Assembly: GCA_036186865.1 (NCBI GenBank)
Contig: AP025066.1
Coordinates: 18,565,337-18,629,336, forward strand
Source of the DNA: Eustoma russellianum
Lineage: Eukaryota; Streptophyta; Magnoliopsida; Gentianales; Gentianaceae
Length of the DNA: 64,000 nt
Reading direction: 5' to 3'
Under the pieces are notes generated by a model. That model was given only the letters and a program-made list of their open reading frames with translations. It was not told the DNA's origin and made no database searches. The translations under genes and the position numbers were made by a program. This document shows positions 44,351 to 55,215 of the stretch, piece after piece. Numbering within the stretch: position 1 is the first letter of the stretch; each line of letters starts with the position of its first letter.

Positions 44351-45299
44351 TGATTTATTACAAGAACGTTCACCGGGTATATCGAGTGATGCAATAAACA
44401 ATGAGTTAGATGCCAAGTTTGCTGATTGGTTCAGGTGGAATGTAATTTTACATATTTGCTGGTTACGGGTACGTCATGTGATACGCATTTATTGCCCTGC
44501 TGATGTATACTTGTCGTTTTACAGGCGAGCAAAGGTCATCTGGCTAACGAAGAGTACGGTTACATTCTGACACCAGTAGCCGAGGGTCCATTGAGCAGAG
44601 TCACGCGCTACGACATGTGTTTTGTGAACAGTTATAGATTCCACACAGTCTCCCATGCCAGCCGAAAATCGTCGGAGAACAGCGGAGTGTGTGTCAAGCG
44701 GTATGACAATAGCCCCGGACGAGGATGACTTCTACGGCTACCTTACTGACATCATTGAGCTCGAATATCCCGCATTGCCTATAAAGCGGGTGGTGCTATT
44801 CAAATGCGAATGGTACGATCCAACTCGGGAAGGTTATCGCGTTGGCACAAAGGTTCACGACCGATATAGGTTGGTAGACATACACCAAGGGCGACGGTAT
44901 AGAAAGTACGATCCATTCGTTTTGGCTAGTCAAGCGTCCTAGGTGTACTATCTATCGTATCCGACTACGAGGATGAATGTGAGCTCAAAAGACTAGCGAG
45001 CCGTGTGCAAAGTGAAATCGAGCAAGTTTGATGTCAGTATCCAGCCAGGTTCAGATGGCATGTATGCCGCATTTCAAGAAGAAAACCCGCGCGTTGTGGA
45101 TACGACATATGTTGAACTGCACAATCTCCCTCTAAATGACCCTAACGGCGGTTTCATCGAAATTCATCTCAACATACAACCGGCTGACAATATTGAAGAT
45201 GTAGGCGAAGACGAATACGAGGATGAAGAGGACGACGAGCGTGTAGACGAAGATGAAAATGAAGATGCGTATGAGGATGCGGATGACAATGAAGATTGA
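44351..45299 (+). pseudogene. TNP2-like C-terminal region (DUF4216), exons with frameshifts
   Basis: After an intron-like gap ending in TTTTACAG at 44525, the sequence encodes KGHLANEEYGYILTPVAEG and CFVNSYRFHTVSHA. A frameshift near 44695 then leads into DDFYGYLTDIIELEYPALPI, VVLFKCEWYDPTREGYRVG and YRKYDPFVLASQAS. A stop at 44939 precedes a further open segment (45003-45299) ending in a strongly acidic tail of Asp/Glu repeats. This is the DUF4216 region normally fused downstream of TNP2. It is broken in at least two places. Confidence 0.85.
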
Positions 45300-45424
45300 C
45301 GTTAGTCAAAATTTTTATGTACCTCTTTATGTGAAAGTGTGTATGTATTGATGTACTTATACACATGCATATACATAATATGTGTCTGTAAGCACTTTAT
45401 ATTTTGTATTTTTTTCAATACTGA

Positions 45425-45545
45425 AGAACGTCGACGATTTACCGACGACAAGTGTCGTCGCAAATTTGAATAACGACGACACAAGGAATAGCGACGACTC
45501 AGTAACAGCGACGAACTCCCGTCGCTATTTCGTCGCAAAATTTCG
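45425..45545. promoter_or_regulatory. Internal GCGACGA array before the TNPA-like gene
   Basis: About ten variants of CGACGA/TCGTCG in 120 bp, at the junction between the TNP2-like gene and the TNPA-like leader. It resembles the subterminal arrays. It may let TNPA-like protein act on its own promoter, as proposed for Spm; this is inference. Confidence 0.5.
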
Positions 45546-45549
45546 TACT

Positions 45550-48500
45550 TAAAACTGAAATCCCCTTCTTCTTCCCCATTTTCCTCCCCCGCAAATTCTC
45601 CCCCCCACCCGGCGAAAACTCCCTCCCTCCCCCGGCGAAATCTCCCTCCCTCCCCGCAAAATTCTACGCAGCTGCCGTCAAGTTCTCCGGTGACCTCCTT
45701 TCCCCGGTTAGTTTTTCTTCCTATTTCGTTTTAATGATTTAATTAGTCATAGATTGAATTGTTTGTTGTGGGTGTTGGTGGTGGGTTGTGGGCGGGAGTG
45801 GCTATAGGCGGGGGTGGTTGTTGGCGGGGGGTTCGCTGTGGGCAGGGGTTGGCTGTGGGCGGGGGTTGTTGGCGGGGGGTGGCTGTGGCGGGCGTTGTTG
45901 GTGGGGGTGGCTGTGGGCGGGGTGGGCTGTGGGCGGGGGTGGTTGTTGGCATGGGGGTTGCCTGTGGACGGAGGTTTGGCTGTGGGCGGGGTGTGCTTTG
46001 GCGGGGTGGCTGGTGTTGCGGGGTTGGGTGCTGTGGCGGGTGGTGGGCTATGGCGGGGGTGGTTGTTTGGCGGGGGTGGCCTGTGGGCGGGGGATGGCTG
46101 TGGGCGGGGGTTGGCTGTGGGCGGGGGTGGTTGTTGGCGGGGAAGGGGGTGGCTGTGGGCGGGGGTGGCTGTGGCGGGGGTGGCTGGGTGTTGCAGGGAA
46201 GGGGGTGGCTGTGGCGGGGTGGCTGGGTTGTTGGCGCGGTGGCTGTGGACAGGGGTGGGCTGTGCCGGGGTGGCTATGGTGGCAGTGGGCGGGGGTGGGC
46301 TGTGGCGGGGTGGCTTGGTGTTGCGGGGTTGGGTGGCTGTGGCGAGTGGTGGGCTGTGGGCGGGGGTGGTTGTTGGCGGAGGTGGCTGTGGGCGGTGGTG
46401 GGCTGTGGGCGGGGGTGGTTGGTTGGTGGGGGAAGGGGGTGGCTGTGGCGGGGGTGGCTGTGGGCGGCGCTTGTGGCGGGGGTGGCTGTGGGCGGCGGTG
46501 TCTGGGTGTTGCGGGGTTGGGTTTCCATGTCCGACGACATATGAAGCAAGTATGTTGGTGATGTATACTTTGAAGTGTAATAATTTGATGATGAAGTTTG
46601 ATTATGTAGTTTGGTTAATCATGTCATGCTGTTGGATTTGGATTTGTCTTTGGAGAGGCCATTAAGGCCGGAAAACCTCCGATAAACGAATAGGTCATGC
46701 CGAAATTTTCATAATTATTAATATCTTGTATTAAATGTATGTAAACACTTGTTATTTTTTGGACATCTTATTTGTCTAGCCAACCAACCCTAAACTTGTT
46801 GAATGTGCCGTTTAAATTTTTCACCCTTGCAGATCTGATGGCTAATGAGGGTTTACCTACTCGATCCACCTACCCACCAGCGACACAGGCCCTCTCAGGA
46901 GAGTTTAATCTATTCCTTTCTCAGCATAAGCTGCTTGGTTCGGTGTCGACCGTCGCTCTGGCTGCGGACGCAGACCTTTTAGGGACTGCCGATAGGTCCC
47001 CCCATATCTACGACGCAACCCACACCCACCGGTTCAGCACCTCATCGGCGTCTGATGCGGCATCGGACGAGGGTGTCATACCAGGGCGTCATGCCCTCCC
47101 TTAGTCACATGATACCCATACGTAAGTAATGATTTATTTTTTTAACACGTTTTCAAATATATTTCACGCGCTATTTTTTCCTAACAACTTCACCTCTTTC
47201 AGGTTTGCACCGGACTCGGGCCAGATTTCCGGTTGCATCACTGGGTCCTTCCACCTGAGGCAGGACCCAGCTGGATATGCCTGGTCCCGTATCACCCCGC
47301 AGACACATAGGTTCTACTGGGATGAGTTTCAGGTATTCAAATTTGATGAATTTCACTTTTTGATGCGTAATCGATCATTACTTTTCTAACCACATTTTAT
47401 TTTTCCTCCGTATAATAATTGCAGAAGGCGTACAGCTGGACAGCCGACATCGCCCATGACGTGGAGCAGGCCTGGCGGCAGAGGGCCGCCAAACGCTACA
47501 GAGACTTCGTCAACTCGCACAAGACCAAGTGGGAGCGTGACCTCATTTCTGCCAGGCCTGCCTACGTATCCGAGGCCACCTGGGCGGGGTGGATAGAAGG
47601 GTGGACGGACCCTGCTACCCAAGCCCGCAGCGCCCGGAACGCGGCGAACCGGCGCAGCGGCAATCTACAGGGCCCAGCACCTGCCACACACTCAGGTGGT
47701 TCGGTTTCCACGCCACCACGATACGTTCTATGGTAAGTATTTTAATATTGGATTATTTAGATTCATTGATTTCATTGGATTTTTTAGATTCATTGACTTA
47801 AGTGGATTATTTAGATTCAATGACTTAAGTGGATTATTTATATTCATTGATTTCTTATGTTGCGTCTGTTGTTTTTTTTTGGTATTCGTATATGGTTAAT
47901 TTAAGTAGTATATGTGTTCATTTGCCTTTTTCTTTTTATTTTCGATTTGACTTGGGAGAGGCCTTTAAGGCCGGGATACCTCCGATAAACGAATAGGTCA
48001 TGCTGAAATTTTTAAAATTATGGATTTCACTAACATATTTTATTTCATTCTTTCAGCACGAGGAGACGGGGGAGTGGCCAGCCTCCTACGATCTCTTCTA
48101 CAAGACGCATCGGAAAGCCTCCGACGGGACGGAGGACTGGATCACGGCGAAGGCCCGCGACATCAGTGTTAGTAGACTACGATATCATTTGTTTTTCCTT
48201 AGTTTGTTTTATTTCTAAACCCTAACAATTCTTATTCTCATTTCAGGACGAGTACAACAGATTACTCGCACATAGGGGAGAAGAGGCCGACAAGAACCGT
48301 GCTTATTAGGATGCGGTTCGGACCATCGGCACTCAGAATAAGAAGAAGAGGGAGGTGTACGGGGTTGGATCAGCAGCGCCGCGATTCCTTCCCAAAGTTC
48401 TGCATCCAGGTGCTTCCTCTGAGGCCAGCACCTCTGCGCCTTCTGTGACCCCAGAGGATATTTCGCGCCTGGAATCAGATCATGCGGCGCTGCAGCATGA

Positions 48501-48759
48501 GATGGAGACCATCAGGGCGCAACATGAGGAGAGTGTACAGGCACTGCGGTCGCAGCTGACTCAGACCCAGTAGGCGCTGTAGCAGTCGGTTCAGCAGGCG
48601 CAGCAGCAGACGATGCAGGTGCAGCAGGCGACGAACCAGCAAATCTCGCAGCTATTGCATATCATCATCTCTTTCATTTCCAGCTCCTCGCAGCCTCAGC
48701 CTCGCTCTCCTGATGGTCACTCTTCTTCGCATGATCCCCCTCCATCTTCCTCTGCATAG
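45550..48759 (+). pseudogene. TNPA-like gene (Transposase_24), multi-exon, decayed
   Basis: The leader at about 45550-45706 ends at donor CCCCG|GTTAG; a 1.1-kb intron ends TTGCAG at 46832. Coding exon 1 starts ATG 46839. Further exons by splice signals are 47203-47332, 47425-47732, 48057-48167 and 48247-48759. Transposase_24 features include ARPAYVSEATWAGWIEGWTD, GSVS followed in another frame by FHATTIRSM, and ASYDLFYKTHRKASDG. The C-terminus is a Gln-rich coiled coil (QSVQQAQQQTMQVQQATNQQ). Breaks are a stop near the end of exon 1 (47102), a one-base shift near 47700, and in-frame TAGs at 48307, 48571 and 48580. TNPA proteins bind the subterminal motifs. Exon 1 is the least certain part. 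Confidence 0.8.
45770..46520 (+). repeat. G-rich minisatellite in the TNPA-like leader intron
   Basis: About 750 bp of degenerate units of GTGGGCGGGGGTGGCT and GTTGCGGGGTTGGGTG. Three overlapping ORFs of 257-283 codons (Gly/Trp/Val-rich) run through it, but they are translations of the repeat. Many runs of three to five G on one strand make G-quadruplexes likely. Confidence 0.95.
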
Positions 48760-49477
48760 TATTTCATTTTTTGATTTTTCGTACAGACTATTTCATTTAT
48801 TGTATTGACATATTCTTTGTTCTTTTATATTTTATCAGACATTTATACGGATTCCATTTCTTTTGTAGTGTTTAATTATACGAACTTCAATATGCAAATA
48901 CCGTATTTCTGTATAATATTCGTACAAATTATTTAATATACAAAATAAAATATATTATAAAAACTAAATAATAATAAAAACTATTTAATTAATAATATAT
49001 TGATATTATTAATCAATTATAAATATTTAATATTAAATTAATATTTAATATTAATTTAAATGATAGCGACGAACCTGCGACGAACCAAAAATGTCGCAGA
49101 CCTGAAATAAAAAAAATCAAAAATTTTAAAAAAGCGACGACAAAAGATATACTGACGAAAATCTGCGACGAAACAGAAATGTCACAGACCGGAAGTAAAA
49201 AAAAATCAAAAATTTAAAAAAAGCGACGACAAAAGTGACGAAACAACGACGGAAATAACAGGTCGCAGACCTGACAGAGTTTCGTCGTAATTGTGTGACG
49301 AACCGCCGACGAGCCTTTTCTCGTCGCAATATAGCGACGCTTCACCGACGAAAATCACTTTGCGACAAGACGTATAACGACCTACAGATTTCGTCGCAAT
49401 TGCGTCGCTATATGCCTTTAGCGACGAAAGTGCGACGATTTTTGTCTGTCGCTATGTCTTTTTTTTTTTTTGTGGTG
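48760..49477 (+). repeat. Right non-coding end, subterminal repeats and right TIR
   Basis: 48760-49060 is AT-rich 3' flank of the TNPA-like gene. 49065-49455 holds about twenty GCGACGAA/TTCGTCGC variants. The TIR is at 49461-49477 after a run of about 13 T. Confidence 0.85.
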
Positions 49478-49483
49478 TGTGTG

Positions 49484-49640
49484 TACACACTAGACTCTTT
49501 CAACTCGATACATCTGTATAATGAAACAACCTGACGATAATCTGAATTTGTCTTGAAGACCGACTCTTTTATTGTGTAATTTCTTTGGGGAACTACACTC
49601 CAAGAAGTTGTGTCCAACAACTTCTGTCTAGTTAACTATC
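49484..49640 (+). repeat. Repeat R1, copy b
   Basis: 'gactctttcaactcgataca' and 'aatgaaacaacctgacgata' match the other R1 copies. It continues through 'ctccaagaagttgtgtccaa'. It starts at the CACTA right flank. Confidence 0.65.
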
Positions 49641-50089
49641 TTTACTTTTCTTTGCCTCTTCTGCATGTCCTGTAATTCTCAAATTTTCCCTGAATAACAA
49701 ACGATTGGTTTAAGGGTGCTTGATTTTGTGTGGGTTCTTTGTGATTTGAAATCTAGTACTGAGAAGCCTTCATTTGTGCTGTTACAAGGGCAGGCTGTTT
49801 TTTCTGTTAGTAGGTAATGTTTGATTGATGTTATTGATAGTCATTGATTAGACTAGTTGTTACTTTCTTTGTTCACATTTGTTTTGCAACACCTTCAGCA
49901 TATGTACATAAGGTGTTTGAAGAAAGTTCCAAAAGGATCTGTGCTTAATAAATGCGGATAGTTATTGTGTTATTGAAATACATGATCTTGGTTTTGATAT
50001 AGTTACAATCATTGATAGAAGAAGTTATGATTTTTATGAGAGACCATGTCTAAGGAAGAGGGGTGTGGTTAAGGGGAAGGACAAAGAGG

Positions 50090-51375
50090 ATAGTTTACGT
50101 ATAGACTCTTGGAATGTAGGAACTCTAAGTGGTATATTGTTAGAGATAGTAGATGTACTTAAGAGGCGTAAGATCGATGTAGCATGTGTACAAGAGACTA
50201 GGTAGAAGGAAAACAAATGTAAAGAGTGTAATGGATATAAGTTGCTCTACACGGGGTCCGATGGGACCAAGAATGGGGTAGGATTTCTAGTAAAGCTAGA
50301 AGTATACACGAATGTGATTGATGTGATAAGATATAATGATAGACTTATGGTGCTGAAGTTAGTATTAAACAAGGAGGTGGTGGCGGTAGTTTGCGCCTAT
50401 GCACCCCAAGTGGGACTAGGAGAACAAGAGAAGAAAGAGTTCTGAGATTGCTTAGATGAAGTGTTAAGGACAATACCTAGAGAAGAACGAATCTGTATAG
50501 GAGGTGATTTTAATGGCCACATTGGAAAGGATACAGATGGTTTTCAATCGGCATATGGCGGGTTTGGCTATGGAGATAGAAACGAGCAGGGTAGGGACCT
50601 GCTAGACCTTGCAGTAGCCCACGACCTAGGCATTATAAACTCGTTCTTTAAGAAAAAGGAAGCCCATTTGATCACTTTTAGCAGCGGAGGACGTAACATG
50701 CAGATCGACTATTTTCTGATGAGACATGAAGACCGGCAGTTGTGGAGAGACTGCAAGGTTATACCAGGTGAGACAGCAGTGACGCAACACCGTTTACTAG
50801 TTGTAGTTATAGCCTTGAGCCAAAAGCTGAGCACGAGGGTTAGAAAATTACCACCCAAGATTCGATGGGGAAGTTTGAAGGACGAAAAAATTAACATATT
50901 CAGAGACAAGGTCATCTCGGCGACATTAGATCCACTAGTTGAAGACACAAACCAGATGTGGGAGGCTATGGCAACTACCATCATTCATGCGGCAACAGAA
51001 ACTCTTGGGATAACAACAGGAAAGACAACCACACAAAAAGAGTCGTGGTGGTGGAACGAGAATGTGCAACGAAAAATAAAGAATAAACAAAAGAGTTTTA
51101 GAGATGTGTTAAGTTGTACAGACAGAGAGGAGAAAGTGAGAGTGAAGGAGAACTACAAAATTGCTAGGAAGGAGGCGAAGAAGGCAGTGACGGAGGCAAA
51201 AAACACAACCTATAAAAGAATGTACGAAAGATTAGAAACAAAAGACGGAGAGCATGATATGTTCAAGATTGCCAAAGATAGAGATAGAAAGAGGCAGGGT
51301 CTAGGCGTCATGAAGTTTATAAAGGGAGAAGATGGACATGTTTTAGTCAAAGAACAAGACATTAAGGGGCAATGA
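50090..51375 (+). pseudogene. LINE endonuclease domain (exonuclease/endonuclease/phosphatase fold)
   Basis: Motifs in order: RIDSWNVGTLSG (Asn), VACVQETR (Glu), VVAVVCAYAPQ, CIGGDFNGHIGKDTDGF (Asp, Asn), INSFFKKKEAHLITF, MQIDYFLMR (Asp) and TQHRLLVVVI (final His). The catalytic set of an apurinic-like endonuclease, which nicks target DNA to prime insertion, is readable. Stops at about 50203 (TAG) and 50444 (TGA) lie where Trp would be expected, and another TGA follows at 51373. A Lys/Glu-rich linker runs from 51030 to 51375. Confidence 0.88.
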
Positions 51376-51379
51376 CAAA

Positions 51380-52918
51380 CATACTTTCACAACCTCTTTA
51401 ACAGCGTAAGAGTCGACCACGAAGAAAGAGAAAGCATCACTATCCAAAAACGACAACGTAATACATGTGAGTGTCGTAGCATCACACAAGGAGAGGTGAA
51501 GATAGCACTTAAGAAGATGGGAAGAGCTAAGGCAGTTGGTTTGGATAACTTACCCATTGAGGCGTGGAAGTGTTTGGGAGAGGAAAAGGTCCAATGGCTA
51601 ACTATTCTGTCCAACCTTATTATCAAAACAGGAAAAATGCCAGATGAGTGGAGAAGGAGCGTAGTGGTCCCTCTATATAAGAAAAAAGGAGACGCGCAGT
51701 ATTGTAGGAATTATAGGGGGATTAAATTGCTAAGTCATACTATGAAGTTATGGGAGAGAGTAATCGACACTAGAATTAGGGGAGAAACTCAAGTTACGGT
51801 AAACTAATTTGGTTTTATGTCAGGACGGTCAACTACGGAAGCAATACACATTTTAAGGAGATTGATGGAGAAGTACCAGGGAGAAGAAGCGCGATCTACA
51901 TATGGTTTTCATCGATTTTGAAAAAGCGTATGATAGTGTACCATGCAAACTGATATGGGATAGTTTGGATGCAAGAGGGATTCCTATGAAGTATATAGAC
52001 ATAATCAGGGATATGTATGTTAGGACAAAAACAACCGTTCATTACGCCGGTAGGGAATACAGACTTCTTCCCAGTGGAGGTAGGCCTCCATCAAGGGTCC
52101 GCTTTGAGCCCATTCCTTTTTACAGTTGTCCTAGATGAGTTGTCAAAGTCGATCCAAGAGACAGTTCCATGGTGTATGCTTTTTGCTGACGATATTGTAT
52201 TAGTCGCAGAAAGTAGACATAACCTAAATATGAGATTAAAGGAGTGGCGAGGTGCTCTAGAGAGAAAAGGCCGAAGTATTAGTCGTTCCAAGTCTGAGTA
52301 CCTGCATTGTGACTTCAGCGGCACAGACAACAATGAGAATAGCCAACTCACCATCGAGGGTCAAGTGGTCCCAAAGGTAAGTAAGTTCAAGTACCTAGGA
52401 TCGTTTGTACAGAAAGATGGGGACATAGAGAGTGACGTAGCACACCGAGTGCAGGCAGGTTGGTGTAAGTGGAGTGCGGCCTCAGGGGTGCTGTGTGATA
52501 AGAATTTTCTAATTAAATTAAAAGAAAAATTTATAGGGTGACAGTGCGGTCGGCAATGTTATATGGAACAGACTGCTGGGCCATCAAGAGGACACAGTCG
52601 CAGAAGATGGAAGTGGCAGAGATGAAGATGCTGAGGTGAATGTGTGGACATACAAGGCTAGACAAGATAAGAAATGAGGTGTACAGAAAAAGGTTAGGCG
52701 TGACTAGTGTAACAGATAAGATAAGAGAGGGAAGACTGAGATGGTTTGGGCATGTCAAGAGGAGACAGACAACGGCATCTGTCAGAGCAATTGAAAGCCG
52801 TACTGTAGAAGGGAAGAGGAGTAAAGGCAGACCCAAACTGACGTGGGATGAGCAGATTAGGCATGACTTACTAGAGTTGCACCTTTCTGAGGACAAAGTC
52901 CAGGATAGGAGTTCATAG
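51380..52918 (+). pseudogene. LINE reverse transcriptase and C-terminal domain
   Basis: RT blocks: GEVKIALKKMGRAKAVGLDN, WRRSVVVPLYKKKGDAQYCR, NYRGIKLLSHTMKLWERVI, GFMSGRSTTEAIHILRRL, MVFIDFEKAYDSVP, QGSALSPFLFTVVLDEL, the catalytic MLFADDIVLVAE, and VSKFKYLGSFVQKDGD. The C-terminal RTE-type region follows (GHTRLDKIRNEVYRKRLGV, EGRLRWFGHVKRR, GRPKLTWDEQ). Frames change near 51895, 52080 and 52540. Stops occur at 51805 (TAA) and 52637 (TGA), the latter where Trp is expected. Inactive. Confidence 0.88.
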
Positions 52919-53329
52919 AGGCAAATGATTAAGGTTTAGGAGAGATAGACATGATATAGGACACCTTAGAGCATACTTAGAGGATTAGATAATATTTACA
53001 CATTAATTTGACTTTGCATATTTTGTTTTGGTCCTTTTCTTTCAATTATTTGTGCATGTTTACTATTATGATTATTTTAATATCGGAAGACTGTTGTATA
53101 TGTGTAATAAAATAGCTTCACTAATACATATTTTTATTATTATGATATATGTGTACACATATAGAGCCGGGGGTCTCACTGGAAGCAAACTCTCTATCCC
53201 TTGGGATGGAGGTATTGTTTGCCTGCCTCTCACCCTCTCCAGACCCTAATGATAGCTTGTGCTATCGTTGGGATATACTAAGTATGATTGATTGATTGAT
53301 TTGCAACAAATGGTTTCGTATTCCACTAC

Positions 53330-54431
53330 GGAAGCGGATTCAATGACGCGGAGATCTAAAATGACGCGGCCAATGAATGGCCGCCACGTGGCCAATGAAT
53401 GGCCGCCACGTGGCCATCTCACCCACAGCTTTTTTTTTTAATTTTCGTTATTTTTTCATCCCCTCCATTCTTTCTTTCTCCAAACACCGCCTCCTCCCCT
53501 TTGTTCATAATCTTTTCACCCCATCTCCCAACCACGGCCACCTACCCATCAACCTACTGACGGCCACCTACCCATCAACTTACCGAGGTTGCCATCGCCG
53601 GCGCCCCCATCCATCCACACCGGCAATCCCGCCCCCAGCCACACCTGCAACCCCGTTGCCCATCCCTCTAATCCCACATCCACAATCCCCCACATCCCGC
53701 CCCCAGCCACACCTATCACCATCTCTACACATTCCCTTCATTTAAAAGTTTCTGCTCATTTTCTCATTCTTCTACACATTCTTCATCTTTTGATGGCGGC
53801 TGTTTGCACTCATATCACATCTCGCATTTCTCTGGCTCATCATATTATAGACCCAAAAAAGAGGAAAAATTAACCAACTAATTATTTCCAATAATTGTTC
53901 TTGATTATGATCAAGACTTTTCTGATGGCAACGCTGCAAAAATTCAAGCTTTTGGCCACTCAATGTGCAGTAATGGGCAGCCCGACCCGGAGCCCCACGA
54001 CAAGCCCGGTCATACACCTTCGTCGGAGGAAGACGCTCCGCATGCTGCTTAGCCGGAGGGAGTAGTGGGCGGAGGATGCATCGCCGTGAAGTGGGATCGC
54101 CAGAGAGAGAGGAGGATTTTCTGGAGCAAAGGAAGGTCGGTGTCTAGTCAGAAGCTGAAGGATTTGTTTAATGTTTCATCACCGCCGCCGCCAGTGTTTG
54201 ATGAAAGAAATTCTGGAAATGTTAGAGAAGAATTCTTCCCTGCGAATGGGTTTCGCCGCCAGTGTTTGATAAAGGGGAGGAGGTGGTGTTTGGAGAAAGA
54301 AAGAATGGAGGGGATGAAAAGAAATAACGAAAATTGAAAAAAAAAACTGTGGGTCAGATGGCCACGTGGCGGCCATCCATTGGCCGCGTCATTTTAGCAT
54401 CTAGTTTCTCCGCGTCATGGAATCCGCTTCC
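53330..54431. mobile_element. MULE-like element with about 175-bp terminal inverted repeats
   Basis: The left end GGAAGCGGATTCAATGACGC is the inverse of the right end (ATGGAATCCGCTTCC). Inverted similarity extends about 175 bp inward (53330-53505 and 54258-54431), with a TGACGCGGCCAATG block and a GGCCGCCACGTGG block. The left arm has the 22-bp CCAATGAATGGCCGCCACGTGG block twice. The 9-bp flanks TTCCACTAC and TCGTACTAC agree at 6 of 9. Long TIRs suggest a Mutator-like non-autonomous element; no transposase is present. The interior (53506-54257) is GC-richer and could be captured genic sequence. Confidence 0.65.
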
Positions 54432-54736
54432 TCGTACTACACCCTATAACCGAATTTACTTTCACTTAATTACAGGATAAAAAGATCGCCAAATCTCTGA
54501 AGTATACAACCAGAATTCTACCCTACTACTGACACTCACCAAATTAGGATTCCACTTGTAAGGAAGTGATGTGTTTTTAAAAATGTAAATGGATCCTAAT
54601 TGTAAAGAAATAAAGGTATTCTACCATAGAAATCCTGATTTTTTTTTATAAAAAAAAGTGATTGATAGTATAACCAAATCCTAGTTGTATAAAAGTAGAG
54701 ATATCTTTTAATTTTTTTTTTTAAAAAAAGGCAGTT
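54432..54736. other. Non-coding, loosely repeated AT-rich DNA
   Basis: Three diverged versions of 'atcctaNttgta' followed by 'aagtag/aaataaa' at about 54546, 54594 and 54684 suggest an old tandem repeat. No gene. Confidence 0.45.
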
Positions 54737-54915
54737 TAACTTTCCCCTCAAACAAAAAGGGAACGAAGATAACTTTATCTTTTCCGCCCACCTCACTTTC
54801 ACAAGAAAATATATATATGTTAAGACCCTTTCAACTTGATACATCTTTAAACAATGAAACAACCTGGCGATGACCTGACACCAAATCATAGTTATATTTT
54901 GAAAATGGACTCTTT
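54737..54915 (+). repeat. Repeat R1, copy c, left part
   Basis: Matches 33933-33984 plus 39992-40390. It resumes at 59711 after copia-3. Confidence 0.65.
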
Positions 54916-55115
54916 TAAAGATTTGATTAAACTGTTAAGTCGTATATTTCACTATCAGCAGAAGTCTTAATATACAAGTATACTACACCAAAAGATGAGA
55001 TAAAATCTCCAGAATCCCTCAACTACTTTATCTACATCCTAACCTTCCTTACATATCTCCAACCAAAAGTATTATCCTACTATTTACAAATATTATCTGA
55101 AGATAATATCTAATA
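54916..55115 (-). repeat. 3' LTR of copia-3
   Basis: 200 bp, differing from 59506-59705 at two positions (near 54996 and 55080). Directly above it, minus-strand CTTGAGGGGGAG (about 55116-55127) is the polypurine tract. Confidence 0.93.
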
Positions 55116-55215
55116 CTCCCCCTCAAGTTGGAGCGTGAATATTAAGAAAGCCCAACTTGCGTAGATGTTGATGATAGCGATCTGGGCCTAATGGCTTAGT
55201 AAATATATCAGCAAG

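Larger units (their letters stand above)
41417..49477 (+). mobile_element. CACTA-superfamily (En/Spm, DTC) transposon with CACCA termini
   Basis: 8061 bp. The left end reads CACCACAAAAAGAA; the right end read in reverse is CACCACAAAAAAAAAAAAGA. Flanks are the 3-bp duplication TGT at 41414-41416 and 49478-49480, as for CACTA elements. Subterminal arrays of GCGACGAA/TTCGTCGC lie at 41425-41690 and 49065-49455. It encodes TNP2-like and TNPA-like proteins, both now disrupted, plus a small antisense gene. The third and fourth TIR bases differ from the usual CACTA. Confidence 0.93.
49892..53299 (+). mobile_element. RTE-clade LINE, decayed
   Basis: Endonuclease then reverse transcriptase in one original frame, a 3' UTR, and a (GATT)n tail at about 53286-53299. 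A candidate 9-bp target duplication TTTGCAACA lies at 49883-49891 and 53300-53308, giving a 3.4-kb body, the usual length for plant RTE LINEs. The coding frame has several stops and shifts. 49892-50090 has no clear coding. Confidence 0.85.

Noticed and set aside
45759..46665. Three overlapping plus-strand ORFs of 257-283 codons rich in Gly, Trp and Val
   Set aside because: They are translations of the G-rich minisatellite, open in three frames at once, and lie in an intron between a clear donor and acceptor.
53377..53873. Pro/His/Thr-rich ORFs of 94 and 122 codons in the MULE-like element
   Set aside because: Overlapping frames in C-rich sequence with no domain; noted only as possible captured sequence.
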